Shown in pieces: positions 41,176 to 50,107 of a stretch of DNA of 60,014 nucleotides (within the stretch, counting starts at the first letter, position 1; every line of letters begins with the position of its first letter). Source of the DNA: Niastella sp. GTDB taxonomy: Bacteria; Bacteroidota; Bacteroidia; Chitinophagales; Chitinophagaceae. A program made the translations under genes and the position numbers. The notes beneath the pieces were generated by a model that saw only the letters and a list, made by a program, of their open reading frames with translations, was not told the origin of the DNA and did no database searches. The stretch spans positions 1 through 60,014 of the forward strand of contig JAGIBF010000052.1 of NCBI GenBank assembly GCA_017744515.1, in the 5' to 3' direction.

Positions 41176-42675
41176 TTAATATGTATTACGATACTGGTGG
41201 TCGATCCTGCCGGGTGGTTGTTTGAGCGGGATTTGTAATCCGTTGGTTTGCTCCAGCCACTGGAACAATTCTTTTTTGAGTTGTTGTCCTGTTTTGCGCA
41301 GGCTCGTATCGCGGATCAGGTTGTTCATTTCGTAAGGGTCTTTTTGCAGGTCGTACAGCTCGTTGATGTCCCATACGCCATGGTTGTATATGTATTTATA
41401 CTGATTGGTTCGGATGGCAAAGATGGTTGGTGTTTGCGGGAAGGAGGCTTCGTAGTAATATTCGTAGAAGACTCTATCGCGCCAGGGCATGTTCCTGCCG
41501 CGCAGCAGGTCGCCAAACGAATTGCCCTGCATATTGGCCGGTTTTGCAATGCCCGCCATTTCAAGGAAGGTGGGTGCTATGTCGATGTTCATGATGATCT
41601 GTTGGAGGGTAGTGCCTGCTTTTACCAGTCCCGGCGCCCAACATAGTAGAGGCACGCGCATCGATTCTTCATATGCATGGCGTTTGTCTATCAATCCATG
41701 TTCTCCAAAGGAAAAGCCATTGTCGCCCATGTATACGACCATCGTATTCTGTTCTAAGCCTTGTTCTTTTACCCAGTTCAATACGCGTTGTATGCTTTCA
41801 TCTACGGCCAGTAGTGTTTCGAGGTAGTTACGGTAGAAGTCATTGAATTTAATATCGCCGTGGTACATGTAGTCGACGCCATGCCAGCTATAGCGTTGTC
41901 TGCGTACCCATTGGGGTATGTCCTTATAATTGACCGTGGTGGTTGGTGCTGTTACTTGTCCATATACTTTGCTGCTGTCGGTAGCAGTGAGGTACATGGA
42001 TGGTGGACATACAATCGGCAGGTTAGCATATTTACCTTCATGCCGTTTCGCCGGTTTGAACTCTGCATGTACTCCTTTGTGGGAGAGGTATACAAAAAAT
42101 GGTTTTTGTTTGTTGCGTTTGTTCAGCCAGTCGATGGCGTTGTCGGTAAGCAGGTCGGTGGTGTAACTGCCGGCGGGTTGTTTTATGCGTTGTCCATTGA
42201 TGTTGAAGATAGGATCGTAGTAAACGCCTTGTCCCTGGAAGCTTACCCAATGATCGAATCCTGGTTGTGGCCGGTCGTCGGTGTTGCCCATATGCCATTT
42301 GCCGAGGAAGGCCGTTTGGTAGCCGCTTTTTTGCAGGTGTTGCGGAAAGAAAGTAAGGTTGGCCGGCAGGGGCGCCTCATTGTCAACGACCGTATGTGTA
42401 TGTGCGTATTGGCCTGTTAATATGGATGCGCGGCTCGGAGAACAAAGGGCGGTCGATACAAATGCATTGGCCAGGTGAGCTCCTTCTTTCGCCATGCGGT
42501 CCATGCCGGGTGTCTGGAGTCCTTTTATTTTATTCATGAAGCCCATGGCATCATAGCGGTGATCATCGGCAAGGATGAAGATGATGTTCATGGGTTTTGA
42601 GCGGGCTGTTTGGGCGTGGATGACTTGTAAGCTCAAAAGCAAAACAAGAAGTGTGGGCAGCCATTTACATTTCAT
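41176..42675 (-). CDS. Formylglycine-dependent sulfatase, secreted
   Basis: Removes sulfate esters, probably from a glycan. The protein has 499 residues with a signal peptide ending IHAQ. Metal-binding DD is at residues 37-38 (ILADDHR). The maturation motif is Cys78-Ser-Pro-Ser-Arg-Ala-Ser with a downstream LTGQ, so the Cys is expected to be converted to formylglycine. FLGKWHMG, GDNGFSFGEHGL and KRHAYEESMRVPL complete the alkaline-phosphatase-like fold. It lies beyond a terminator and 320 bases of repeat from GH3, so it may be separately transcribed. Confidence 0.93.
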   Translation of the reverse strand: MKCKWLPTLLVLLLSLQVIHAQTARSKPMNIIFILADDHRYDAMGFMNKIKGLQTPGMDRMAKEGAHLANAFVSTALCSPSRASILTGQYAHTHTVVDNEAPLPANLTFFPQHLQKSGYQTAFLGKWHMGNTDDRPQPGFDHWVSFQGQGVYYDPIFNINGQRIKQPAGSYTTDLLTDNAIDWLNKRNKQKPFFVYLSHKGVHAEFKPAKRHEGKYANLPIVCPPSMYLTATDSSKVYGQVTAPTTTVNYKDIPQWVRRQRYSWHGVDYMYHGDIKFNDFYRNYLETLLAVDESIQRVLNWVKEQGLEQNTMVVYMGDNGFSFGEHGLIDKRHAYEESMRVPLLCWAPGLVKAGTTLQQIIMNIDIAPTFLEMAGIAKPANMQGNSFGDLLRGRNMPWRDRVFYEYYYEASFPQTPTIFAIRTNQYKYIYNHGVWDINELYDLQKDPYEMNNLIRDTSLRKTGQQLKKELFQWLEQTNGLQIPLKQPPGRIDHQYRNTY

Positions 42676-42995
42676 AGTGCATTGGTTTGAGTGATTGGGC
42701 TAAAGCCCGGATAAGATTATGATCTTTTAACCCCGGCCCTAAAGGGACCGGGCAATTCCTTTTGCTTAGAAGACCACTGTTTCGAAACTTTTTACTTCGC
42801 AAGCAGATTTCTCACTGCGCTATCGCTCCGTTCGAAATGACAAGAAAGGGTGAACTCTATTCGAAATGCAAAAGTGAGCTCTGTTCTAATATCAATGTAA
42901 AAGTAAGAGAGTACTTTATTCTATGGCGACCTTATTAAAAAAAGAGGAGACCCCTTTTGAAAAGTGTCTCCCCGGGGTAAACAATACCCTGCCCT
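42676..42995. repeat. 320-base gap with composite interspersed repeat, copy 2
   Basis: 42,697-42,843 repeats the block order of 27,916-28,086: GGGCTAAAGCCC, CGGCCCTAAAGGGACCGGGCA, GCAGATTTCTCACT, CGTTCGAAATGACA. After it come GAACTCTATTCGAAATGC and an AT-rich stretch, then the GH3 terminator. No gene is seen. Confidence 0.7.
42937..42972 (-). terminator. Terminator after the GH3 gene
   Basis: On the minus strand GGAGAC (42,971-42,966) pairs with GTCTCC (42,951-42,946), with internal CTTTT/AAAAG pairing, and is followed by a run of seven T. Confidence 0.75.
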
Positions 42996-45263
42996 TTATT
43001 TCAGGGTAAATGTTGCTTGTTTTACTTCCTGTGAGCTGGTGCCAACAAACACGCGGAAGTCGCCGGGCTCTGACACCCATTTAAGGTCTTTATTAAAGAA
43101 TTTCAAGTCTTCTACTGTAAGGGTAAAGCTCACTTCGCGGCTCTCGCCTTTCTTGAGTGTCACTTTCTCAAAGCGACGGAGTTGTTTTACCGGACGTGTG
43201 ATGCTGCCCACCATGTCGCGGATGTACAGTTGTACGGTCTCTTCTCCATCGTAGTTTCCTGTATTCGAAATGTTAACAGTGACCTGTAGTTTATCAGTAG
43301 CAGCAATGGCTGTTTTGCTCAGTTTAATATCGCCATAGCTGAAGGTGGTATAGCTTAAGCCATGTCCGAATGGATAGAGTGGCGTATTGGGTACGTCGAG
43401 ATATTTGGAGGTGTATTTCTGGTTTTCATCAAAAGGACGACCTGTGTTTTTGGCATTGTAGTAAATGGGTACTTGTCCAACGTTGCGGGGGAAGGTCATC
43501 GTAATCTTACCAGATGGGTTGGCTTCTCCAAACAATACTTCTGCGATGGCGTTGCCGGCTTGTGTTCCTCCAAACCAGGTTTCGAGTATCGCATCCATGT
43601 TCTGATCTTCCCAGGAAAGGGTAAGGGGACGTCCATTCATCAATACCAGTACGATGGGCTTTCCGGTTTTCTTCAATGCTTTCAGCAATTCTACCTGATT
43701 ATCGAGCAAACCGATCATGCTGCGGCTGGCTGCCTCGCCGGTCATACCGAATGCTTCGCCCAATACGGCTACTACTACATCTGATTGCTGTGCTGTTTGT
43801 ACAGCTTCTGCAATTAGTTGTTCAGGTGTTTTTTCATCGGGCGTGATCTGTCCATCGTGGTCGTTCAGTCTTTTGCGCAGGGTGGGATCGTCGATGAGGT
43901 TGCATCCTTTGGCATATAAGAATTTTCCGGCGCCGAATTTTTGTTCCAATGCAGCCCAGATGCTCACTGCTTTTTTCCAATCGCCTGCTCCGCTCCAGTT
44001 GCCGATAAGGTTGCGCTGGTCTTTTACGAGGGGGCCGATGAAGGCAATCTTCTTAGCAGTATTGAGGGGAAGAGCCTGGTTGGCATTTTTCAGCAGCACC
44101 ATGCTTTTGATAGCGGCTTGCTTGCTGAGTAATATTTTTTCATCGTTCATAATCGCTGTCTTGTTACGTGCTTCGTTTACGTAACGGTAGGGATCGTCGA
44201 ACAAGCCAAGTTTATATTTTGCTTCCAACACACGGCGGCAGGCGGCATCAACTTGTGCAACTGTTACTTTTCCGGTTTTTACCAGTTCAACGCCGTGTTT
44301 CAGGAATATCTCTCCCACCATATCCATGTCTACGCCTGCATTCAATGAGAGTTCTCCTACTTTTTTTGCATCGCCCATACCATGTGCCATCATCTCGTTG
44401 ATAGCCGTGTAGTCAGTAACGATCATACCTTTAAAGCCCCACTGTTTGCGGAGCAGGTCGGTGAGCAGCCATTTGTTGGCCGTGGCTGGTATGCCGTCTA
44501 TTTCATTGAAGGAGGTCATTACCGTGGCTGCGCCCGCATCTATTGCTGCTTTATAGGGAGGCAGGTATTCGTTGAACATCCTGATGCGGCTCATGTCGAC
44601 TGTGTTGTAATCTCTTCCTGCTTCTGACGCTCCGTAGAGGGCAAAGTGTTTTACGCAGGCGAGCACTGTATTGTCGCTCCCCATATCGGTTTGCTGGTAT
44701 CCTTTCACCATTGCTTTCGCCATCTGTGAACCTAACCAAGGGTCTTCACCGGCTCCTTCACTTACGCGACCCCAGCGTGGATCGCGGGCAATATCGACCA
44801 TTGGAGAGAACACCCAGTTGAGGCCGTCGGCTGTAGCTTCGTCGGCCGCAGCACGGGCGGTGCGCTGTACCAGTGCTGTATCCCAGGTAGCTGCAAGACC
44901 TAATGGGATCGGGAATATCGTGCGGTGACCGTGTATTACATCGTATCCGAAGAGCAGGGGTATTTTCAGGCGTGTTTCGTTTACCGCTATGTCCTGGAGC
45001 TTACGTACAGCCACCGGAGTATAAGTATTGAATACTCCTCCTACCAATCCTTTCTTAATTTTTTCTTCCACTCCCTGGCTTAGTATAGGGCCTGTAACAT
45101 CAAAGCCAACGGATGGCAGGTTGAGTTGTCCTATCTTTTCTTCGAGTGTCATTTTTTGCATGAGGATCGTGATGTACTGGTTCATCTTCACCTCTTTGGC
45201 CAACTGCGCGTTGGTGTGCAAGCTTGCTACCAGCGCTGCAATGGTTAACATTTTCCTGATCAT
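42996..45263 (-). CDS. GH3 beta-glucosidase (PUL 2)
   Basis: The protein has 755 residues with a signal peptide ending NAQ. The GH3 barrel shows FGYDVIHGHRTIFPIPLG, WVFSPMVDIARDPRWGRVSEGAGEDP, KHFALYG and the nucleophile Asp284 in IVTDYTAINE. The second domain has the acid/base region near GEAFGMTGEAASRSMIGL. A fibronectin-III-like C-terminal domain follows. The architecture is that of BglX. With GH144 enzymes upstream, sophoro-oligosaccharides are a likely substrate (inference). The SGNH gene ends 10 bases before its start. Confidence 0.94.
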   Translation of the reverse strand: MIRKMLTIAALVASLHTNAQLAKEVKMNQYITILMQKMTLEEKIGQLNLPSVGFDVTGPILSQGVEEKIKKGLVGGVFNTYTPVAVRKLQDIAVNETRLKIPLLFGYDVIHGHRTIFPIPLGLAATWDTALVQRTARAAADEATADGLNWVFSPMVDIARDPRWGRVSEGAGEDPWLGSQMAKAMVKGYQQTDMGSDNTVLACVKHFALYGASEAGRDYNTVDMSRIRMFNEYLPPYKAAIDAGAATVMTSFNEIDGIPATANKWLLTDLLRKQWGFKGMIVTDYTAINEMMAHGMGDAKKVGELSLNAGVDMDMVGEIFLKHGVELVKTGKVTVAQVDAACRRVLEAKYKLGLFDDPYRYVNEARNKTAIMNDEKILLSKQAAIKSMVLLKNANQALPLNTAKKIAFIGPLVKDQRNLIGNWSGAGDWKKAVSIWAALEQKFGAGKFLYAKGCNLIDDPTLRKRLNDHDGQITPDEKTPEQLIAEAVQTAQQSDVVVAVLGEAFGMTGEAASRSMIGLLDNQVELLKALKKTGKPIVLVLMNGRPLTLSWEDQNMDAILETWFGGTQAGNAIAEVLFGEANPSGKITMTFPRNVGQVPIYYNAKNTGRPFDENQKYTSKYLDVPNTPLYPFGHGLSYTTFSYGDIKLSKTAIAATDKLQVTVNISNTGNYDGEETVQLYIRDMVGSITRPVKQLRRFEKVTLKKGESREVSFTLTVEDLKFFNKDLKWVSEPGDFRVFVGTSSQEVKQATFTLK

Positions 45264-45273
45264 ATAGCGTTTT

Positions 45274-45930
45274 TTATTTCTTTAGGTATGGCTGTATTGC
45301 TTTTTGCCAGATGGCGTATCCTTTGGCATTCATATGTAACCGGTCGTTTCCGTAGAGGCTTTCATCAGATATTCCGTTCTGCATCATCAATGGGTATATA
45401 TCTATATACGCTGCTTTCGATTGTTTGGCGAGGTAGTCTTTAATGAGCTGATTGGCCTGTACCAATTTTTCACGGTATTTCTCCCGGCTCGGGCTTGGTT
45501 TCATGGCCACAAATGCCACTGGCACTTTGGGCATCTTTTTACGGATGAGGGTAAACAATTGTTCAAACCGTTCGAAGACAATCTGTGCGGTAGTGGCGTC
45601 GGAAGCGATGTCATTTTCGCCGCAATAGATCACGATCTGTTTTGGGTTGTAGGGAAAGATGATGTCATCGGCATATTTTGTAACGTCGGGTAGTGTAGAG
45701 CCTCCGAATCCGCGGTTGAGGATCGTATAACCCGGGAAGTCGGCTTGTACATTGGGCCAGAGCCGAAAGGAGGAGCTACCGACAAACAAGATAGGGTTCT
45801 TTGGCGGCGCCTGCACGCTATCTTTCTTTTTGAATGCTTTTATTTCGCCTGCGAGGCCATCCTGGGCTTGTAGCCGGAAGGCAATTACCAGGCATACCAA
45901 AAGGGTAAGGAATCGTTTTACTGTTTGCAT
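45274..45930 (-). CDS. SGNH/GDSL-family hydrolase, secreted (PUL 2)
   Basis: The protein has 218 residues with a signal peptide ending LQAQ. SGNH blocks are the serine in FVGSSSFRLW, the Gly in NRGFGGSTL, the Asn in CGENDIASD, and the Asp/His pair in GNDRLHMNAKGY. Such enzymes are esterases; in a PUL, deacetylation of a glycan is the usual suggestion. The ATG at 45,930 (MQTVKRFLTLLV) gives a signal peptide. A longer frame to 45,999 overlaps the GH43 gene and is rejected. Confidence 0.88.
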   Translation of the reverse strand: MQTVKRFLTLLVCLVIAFRLQAQDGLAGEIKAFKKKDSVQAPPKNPILFVGSSSFRLWPNVQADFPGYTILNRGFGGSTLPDVTKYADDIIFPYNPKQIVIYCGENDIASDATTAQIVFERFEQLFTLIRKKMPKVPVAFVAMKPSPSREKYREKLVQANQLIKDYLAKQSKAAYIDIYPLMMQNGISDESLYGNDRLHMNAKGYAIWQKAIQPYLKK

Positions 45931-45935
45931 TTTTG

Positions 45936-47723
45936 TTATTCGACTTTTGTGATGTGTGTTTTTTCTGAAACGCCATTTTCGTTGACGGTTTCTATGCAAA
46001 AATAATAGGGCCGGGTTTTATCCATGCCTTTAAAATAATATTCATTGGCATTGTGTACCATTATGCTGTTGTACCATTTGCCGGGTTCGGTGCCGAAGTA
46101 AATGTTGTAGGCGTAGGCATTGTCTACCGGCGACCATTTTATCCAGGCGCTTCTTTTGTCTTTTTCGGTGCGCAACACGAAGAAGTTTTTCACCGTATCC
46201 GGCATATTGCCATTACCGTTGCCAAATACTCTCAATCCGCTGATCGCAAATTTACCGGCCGGCACGTGTATATTTTCCAGTTTAATATATCTCGTTTGTA
46301 CTGCTTGGGGCAGCTCAATATAATCGTGGGGCACGTCTTTCTTATTGTTGCTTTTATCGACCAGTACCTGCCATTTTTTTCCGTCTACTGAATGGTATAT
46401 CCTGTACTGATGGTACAAGCCGATCGTTTTGCCCAAGAACACAGTATCTATTGAAGCAGGGAATGTAACGTCCTGATCGGCATAATTAATTTGTATGGCT
46501 CTTACCGTACTTACATTGCCCAAATCTGTTTGTATCCATTCGCCTTTGTTGGCGGTAGCTGCGCTCCAGTATGTTTTGATGTTTTCGTCTACCGCATAGT
46601 TGGCGTAATAGCTGCCCAACGTGGATGATACCGTGACTGGCTTGTTGTAGTTGAGTAGCATCCAGCCAGTGAACATGCCCGCCTGCCGGTTCTGGTGGTA
46701 AGGTAATGCAAAAACGCGTCCATCGGGAAGGAACTGTGGATAATCGCCGAAGGCTGTATTGCACCACATCACGCCATCCTGGTCGAAGCCTGCCGGCCAT
46801 ATACCAATTCTTCTTTCAAAGTTGTTCTTGACTGATATGGCAATGGTTGATACATGCCACCAATTCCTATACCCATCCTGGAAAGTGCTGCCATGGCCTG
46901 CGCCCCGGGCAAAGCCTCCGGGCTTGTAGCTAAATGGATCGGGCTGTGGGGTGAACGGTCCCAACGGATGATCGCCGACTACTACTCCATCGGCATAGCC
47001 GCTAAACTCCGTGCCCGGCGCTCCGTATTGGAGGTAATATTTTCCGTTGTATTTAGTCATCCAGGCTCCTTCGATGAAGGGATCGAGGAAGGTATTGTCG
47101 AGGTATTCTCCAAAGCGTTGCCAACCGTAGCGCCAGTCTTCGAGCAAGTACATTTCTTTGCGTGTGCCGATGGGTTGGAGGGTTTTCCTGTTGAGCTCAA
47201 TGCCGTATAATGGATACTTGTTGCTGCTACCATTGTACATGTATAGTTTTCCATCGTCGTCGAGGAAGATATCAGGGTCCCAGCCTCCGATCTCAAAGGA
47301 GTCTACCGCTTCTTTCCATTGGTTGGATTTGGGGTCGGTGCTCATCCAGATGGGAAAGTTGCTGGAATAGGTGGAGCCGAATACCAGCATCGTATCGCCC
47401 ATGACGCATACTGCCGGGGCGCAGAGGTCGTCATATACTTTATGCCATGGCTTGAGGAATTTGCGGGATACAAAATTCCAGTTGCTGAGGTCGCTGCTCC
47501 ACCAGTAGCCCCACTGGTTGGTGGAGAAAAGATAATAGTCTCCTTTATAGGTTACGATCACGGGGTCGGCTGTAGCGCGGTGCCTGCCCCACTCGCTGAA
47601 GTTGGGTATGGGCGCGTAGCCGTAGTCGATGTTGATCGGGTTGCAGTAGGTGCGTTGAGTTTGTGCGTGGGATACAACGTAATGTATCATTATTATACTT
47701 AGAAGCAAATATCTTTTCATCAT
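45936..47723 (-). CDS. GH43-like glycosidase with discoidin and fibronectin-III domains (PUL 2)
   Basis: The protein has 595 residues with a signal peptide (RYLLLSIIMIHYVVSHAQ). A five-bladed propeller occupies about residues 30-330, with candidate acidic residues in ATADPVIV, WDPDIFLDDDG and DPFIEGAWM. An F5/8 type C (discoidin) domain spans about 340-490 (VSSTLGSYYANYAVDENIKTYWSA, GEWIQTDLGN). A Fn3 domain (WIKWSPVDNAYAYNIYFG) ends the protein. GH43 members release arabinose, xylose or galactose; the exact substrate is unknown. ATGs at 47,720 and 47,741 are alternative starts. Confidence 0.85.
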   Translation of the reverse strand: MMKRYLLLSIIMIHYVVSHAQTQRTYCNPINIDYGYAPIPNFSEWGRHRATADPVIVTYKGDYYLFSTNQWGYWWSSDLSNWNFVSRKFLKPWHKVYDDLCAPAVCVMGDTMLVFGSTYSSNFPIWMSTDPKSNQWKEAVDSFEIGGWDPDIFLDDDGKLYMYNGSSNKYPLYGIELNRKTLQPIGTRKEMYLLEDWRYGWQRFGEYLDNTFLDPFIEGAWMTKYNGKYYLQYGAPGTEFSGYADGVVVGDHPLGPFTPQPDPFSYKPGGFARGAGHGSTFQDGYRNWWHVSTIAISVKNNFERRIGIWPAGFDQDGVMWCNTAFGDYPQFLPDGRVFALPYHQNRQAGMFTGWMLLNYNKPVTVSSTLGSYYANYAVDENIKTYWSAATANKGEWIQTDLGNVSTVRAIQINYADQDVTFPASIDTVFLGKTIGLYHQYRIYHSVDGKKWQVLVDKSNNKKDVPHDYIELPQAVQTRYIKLENIHVPAGKFAISGLRVFGNGNGNMPDTVKNFFVLRTEKDKRSAWIKWSPVDNAYAYNIYFGTEPGKWYNSIMVHNANEYYFKGMDKTRPYYFCIETVNENGVSEKTHITKVE

Positions 47724-47736
47724 TAGTATGCTGTTA

Positions 47737-47838
47737 TTCATTCGAGGGTGAGCCGCCCTTTGAGGGCGACCCACCCTCCAGTGGGTTCCCTTCAACAACC
47801 CTTCGACAAGCTCAGGGTGATATTGACTCAGGGTGACA
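47737..47838. repeat. Mixed interspersed repeats between GH43 and PhyH genes
   Basis: CGAGGGTGAGCCGCC with GGGCGACCCACCCTC (47,742-47,776) recurs in degenerate form at 4590-4625. The CTTCGACAAGCTCAGGGTGA copy follows (47,801-47,820), with a partial second unit. Confidence 0.55.
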
Positions 47839-47840
47839 AT

Positions 47841-48668
47841 TTATTTCAATGCTTCGTCTTTTTCTTTTTCGAGGAAGTTGGAGGTTTCCTGCAAGCCTTC
47901 TGTCGTTGCTTCGAGTAATGCTTCATCGGGTACCATTGTCAATGGAACGGTACTGGATTGTGATGGTTCGTTATAGGGTATGTTCGAGCTTCTGTTGTAA
48001 CAGGAGATCAATGACCAACGGGGTTTGTCAGACAGGTTGGCTTCGGAACGGTGCAGCAGGTTGCTGTGGAAGAAAAGGGCATCACCGGGTTGTATTTCCA
48101 CGTACACCAGCTCCATTGTTTTCAGGGCCAGGTCTACATAGTGTTGTGAAGCGCCTACCTGTTCGCCTGCAAAGCCATGTTCGATGCGCCCCATATAGTG
48201 TGAGCCTTTGATAACCTGTAAGCATCCATTTTGTTTGTTGGCTTCTGTGATGGCAATCATTACCGACATCATCTGACCTGGGTACAGGAATTCATTCTTG
48301 TACCAATAGCCGTAGTCCTGGTGCCATTCCCAGGCGCCGCCTACTTTCGGCTCTTTTTGCATGAGCTTGGAGTGAAAATGGCAAACGGCCGCGTCGCCTT
48401 CCATCAGCTTATCTACCGATTCCACCATCCGTCTGCTTTTGGTCAACAATCCATACGCATCATTGCCGGGTGTGTACCACAGGGTGAGTTTTGTTTTTTT
48501 ACCCGTCTGATCGTTCAGGTCGAATGCATGTTTTTTAACGGCTTCATCTCCTGTTGCAATTCTGTAGAGTTTATCTACTTCTGCTGTTGTTAAAAAGTTT
48601 TTTACGATGACATACCCGTCTCTGTTGTAGGCGGCTACTTGTGTGGGTGTTAATTCAAAGTGTGCCAT
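47841..48668 (-). CDS. Phytanoyl-CoA dioxygenase (PhyH)-family Fe(II)/2-oxoglutarate oxygenase
   Basis: The protein has 275 residues with no signal peptide, so cytoplasmic. The iron triad is visible: His116-x-Asp118 in WEWHQDYGYW and His206 in SNLLHRSEANLSDKPRW, with the following Arg as 2-oxoglutarate binder. The family hydroxylates diverse small molecules, and the substrate is not predictable. It lies in the PUL, 16 bases after the GH144-like gene, on the same strand. Confidence 0.9.
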   Translation of the reverse strand: MAHFELTPTQVAAYNRDGYVIVKNFLTTAEVDKLYRIATGDEAVKKHAFDLNDQTGKKTKLTLWYTPGNDAYGLLTKSRRMVESVDKLMEGDAAVCHFHSKLMQKEPKVGGAWEWHQDYGYWYKNEFLYPGQMMSVMIAITEANKQNGCLQVIKGSHYMGRIEHGFAGEQVGASQHYVDLALKTMELVYVEIQPGDALFFHSNLLHRSEANLSDKPRWSLISCYNRSSNIPYNEPSQSSTVPLTMVPDEALLEATTEGLQETSNFLEKEKDEALK

Positions 48669-48684
48669 AGCAATCGTTTTTTTA

Positions 48685-50103
48685 TTACTGCAGGTGCGGG
48701 CTCTGGAAGCCTAATTTTTTCAGGCCGGCTTTTATTTCGGGGCAGCTCATGAACAGGTTCCAAAGCATGCCGGTGCGGTGGTTCTCCATCATCACTACAA
48801 TCGGGCCCTGGTCGATGGCCAGGTAATGGGGCAGGAACCAGTTGTCGGTTTCACTGAACGCATCGTAAAAGCCATAGGGTCCCCACAGTTTATCTTGTAA
48901 ATCGTTGTACCAATGTTTCATGGCTGCCATCGACTGATCGGGTGTATAGGGGAAGGATGACAATGCTGCTGTGGGTGATATTACTCCGAGATCATTTTTA
49001 TCGTCCGGGGCATGTGCCGCATATCCTTTTACCGAGTAGCTGGCAGTAAGTCCCCAATTGTCGGTCCCATAGCCTTTGTATTTTTTAGGATTGGCAACGC
49101 ACCACTCGTAGTTGATGAGTGCCTGGTTTTTTGTTTCTTCCCAGTAATCGGCATACTTGTCTTTGAGTCCACGTGGATCGAGGCCGAGGTAGGAATAGTG
49201 GGCCCAGAACAGCGGGCCTCCATTGGGCGGATTGCCCTGGTGACGCAAGCCCAGTGTGTACTTGAACTTAACGCTGTCCGTTCCTGTCGTGATGGGTGGG
49301 TTGGCTTTTATCTTTCCGTTCTCCGCCCATCCCTGGTGGTATACTTCGGCTGGCACACCATGCGTTGGAGAAGATGCTGCCAGCACGTACATAATGAGGC
49401 ATTCATTGTAGCCGTGTACTGCAAAGTTCATTTCCCAGGCATAGGTGGGACTCCAGTGCCAGTATAATACGTTCTTGCCGTTGCGGTACCAATTGAAATC
49501 AACTTCTTTCCACAGCTTATCGATCTTTGCGGCCAATTGTTTTTCTGCTTCGTTGCCGTTGGCAAAATACTGGCGAACGCAGAGTAGGCCCTGCAACATA
49601 AAGGAGCTTTCCACCAGATCGCCGCCGTTGTCTTTCGTGCCAAAGGGTTTTACCTTTCCTGTTTCTCCGTTTATCCAGTGCGACCACGCGCCGTGGAACC
49701 GGTCGGCTGTTTCGAGGAAGCGTACGATCTTTTCCAGTCTTTCTCTTCCCTGATCGCGGGTGATGAATCCTCTTTCAATACCTACCAAGATCGCCATCAC
49801 ACCAAAGCCACTGCCGCCGCTGGTTACTATGTGCTTATCGTTATCGGGGTATACATTGTCTGCGTGAAATCTTTCTCTTCCCATGCCGCTGGTTGGTTCG
49901 GCGCCTTCCCAGAAATACTGGAAGGTGCGTTCCTGTACGAGCCGGAACAGGGCTGTATCATTCAGGTTGGAGTCACTTTTCGCCATTGTGGACGTGTCTG
50001 TACCGGATGTACCTTTGTCTGCCCCGTTTTCTGCAGAGCCACAGGCTACCCACATGGCGGCGGGTATGATCATCAATGCAATCAATTGCTTCATACGAAT
50101 CAT
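48685..50103 (-). CDS. GH144-type glycoamylase-fold lipoprotein, copy A (PUL 2)
   Basis: The protein has 472 residues with a lipoprotein signal (lipobox WVAC) and a Ser/Thr/Gly linker. The (alpha/alpha)6 domain carries ERTFQYFWEGAEPTSGM, VTSGGSGFGVMAI, WHWSPTYAWEMNFAVHGYNE, SPTAALSSFPYTPDQS and IDQGPIVVMMENHRTGMLW. This is Pfam glycoamylase, the family that includes the GH144 endo-beta-1,2-glucanase of Chitinophaga pinensis. Activity on beta-1,2-glucan is inferred from family and neighbours. Starts at 50,103 (used) or 50,094 both give the signal. Four bases separate it from copy B. Confidence 0.88.
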   Translation of the reverse strand: MIRMKQLIALMIIPAAMWVACGSAENGADKGTSGTDTSTMAKSDSNLNDTALFRLVQERTFQYFWEGAEPTSGMGRERFHADNVYPDNDKHIVTSGGSGFGVMAILVGIERGFITRDQGRERLEKIVRFLETADRFHGAWSHWINGETGKVKPFGTKDNGGDLVESSFMLQGLLCVRQYFANGNEAEKQLAAKIDKLWKEVDFNWYRNGKNVLYWHWSPTYAWEMNFAVHGYNECLIMYVLAASSPTHGVPAEVYHQGWAENGKIKANPPITTGTDSVKFKYTLGLRHQGNPPNGGPLFWAHYSYLGLDPRGLKDKYADYWEETKNQALINYEWCVANPKKYKGYGTDNWGLTASYSVKGYAAHAPDDKNDLGVISPTAALSSFPYTPDQSMAAMKHWYNDLQDKLWGPYGFYDAFSETDNWFLPHYLAIDQGPIVVMMENHRTGMLWNLFMSCPEIKAGLKKLGFQSPHLQ

Positions 50104-50107
50104 TGTA

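Noticed and set aside
42697..42843. Insertion sequence
   Set aside because: No transposase frame and no long terminal inverted repeats; better described as a non-coding interspersed repeat.
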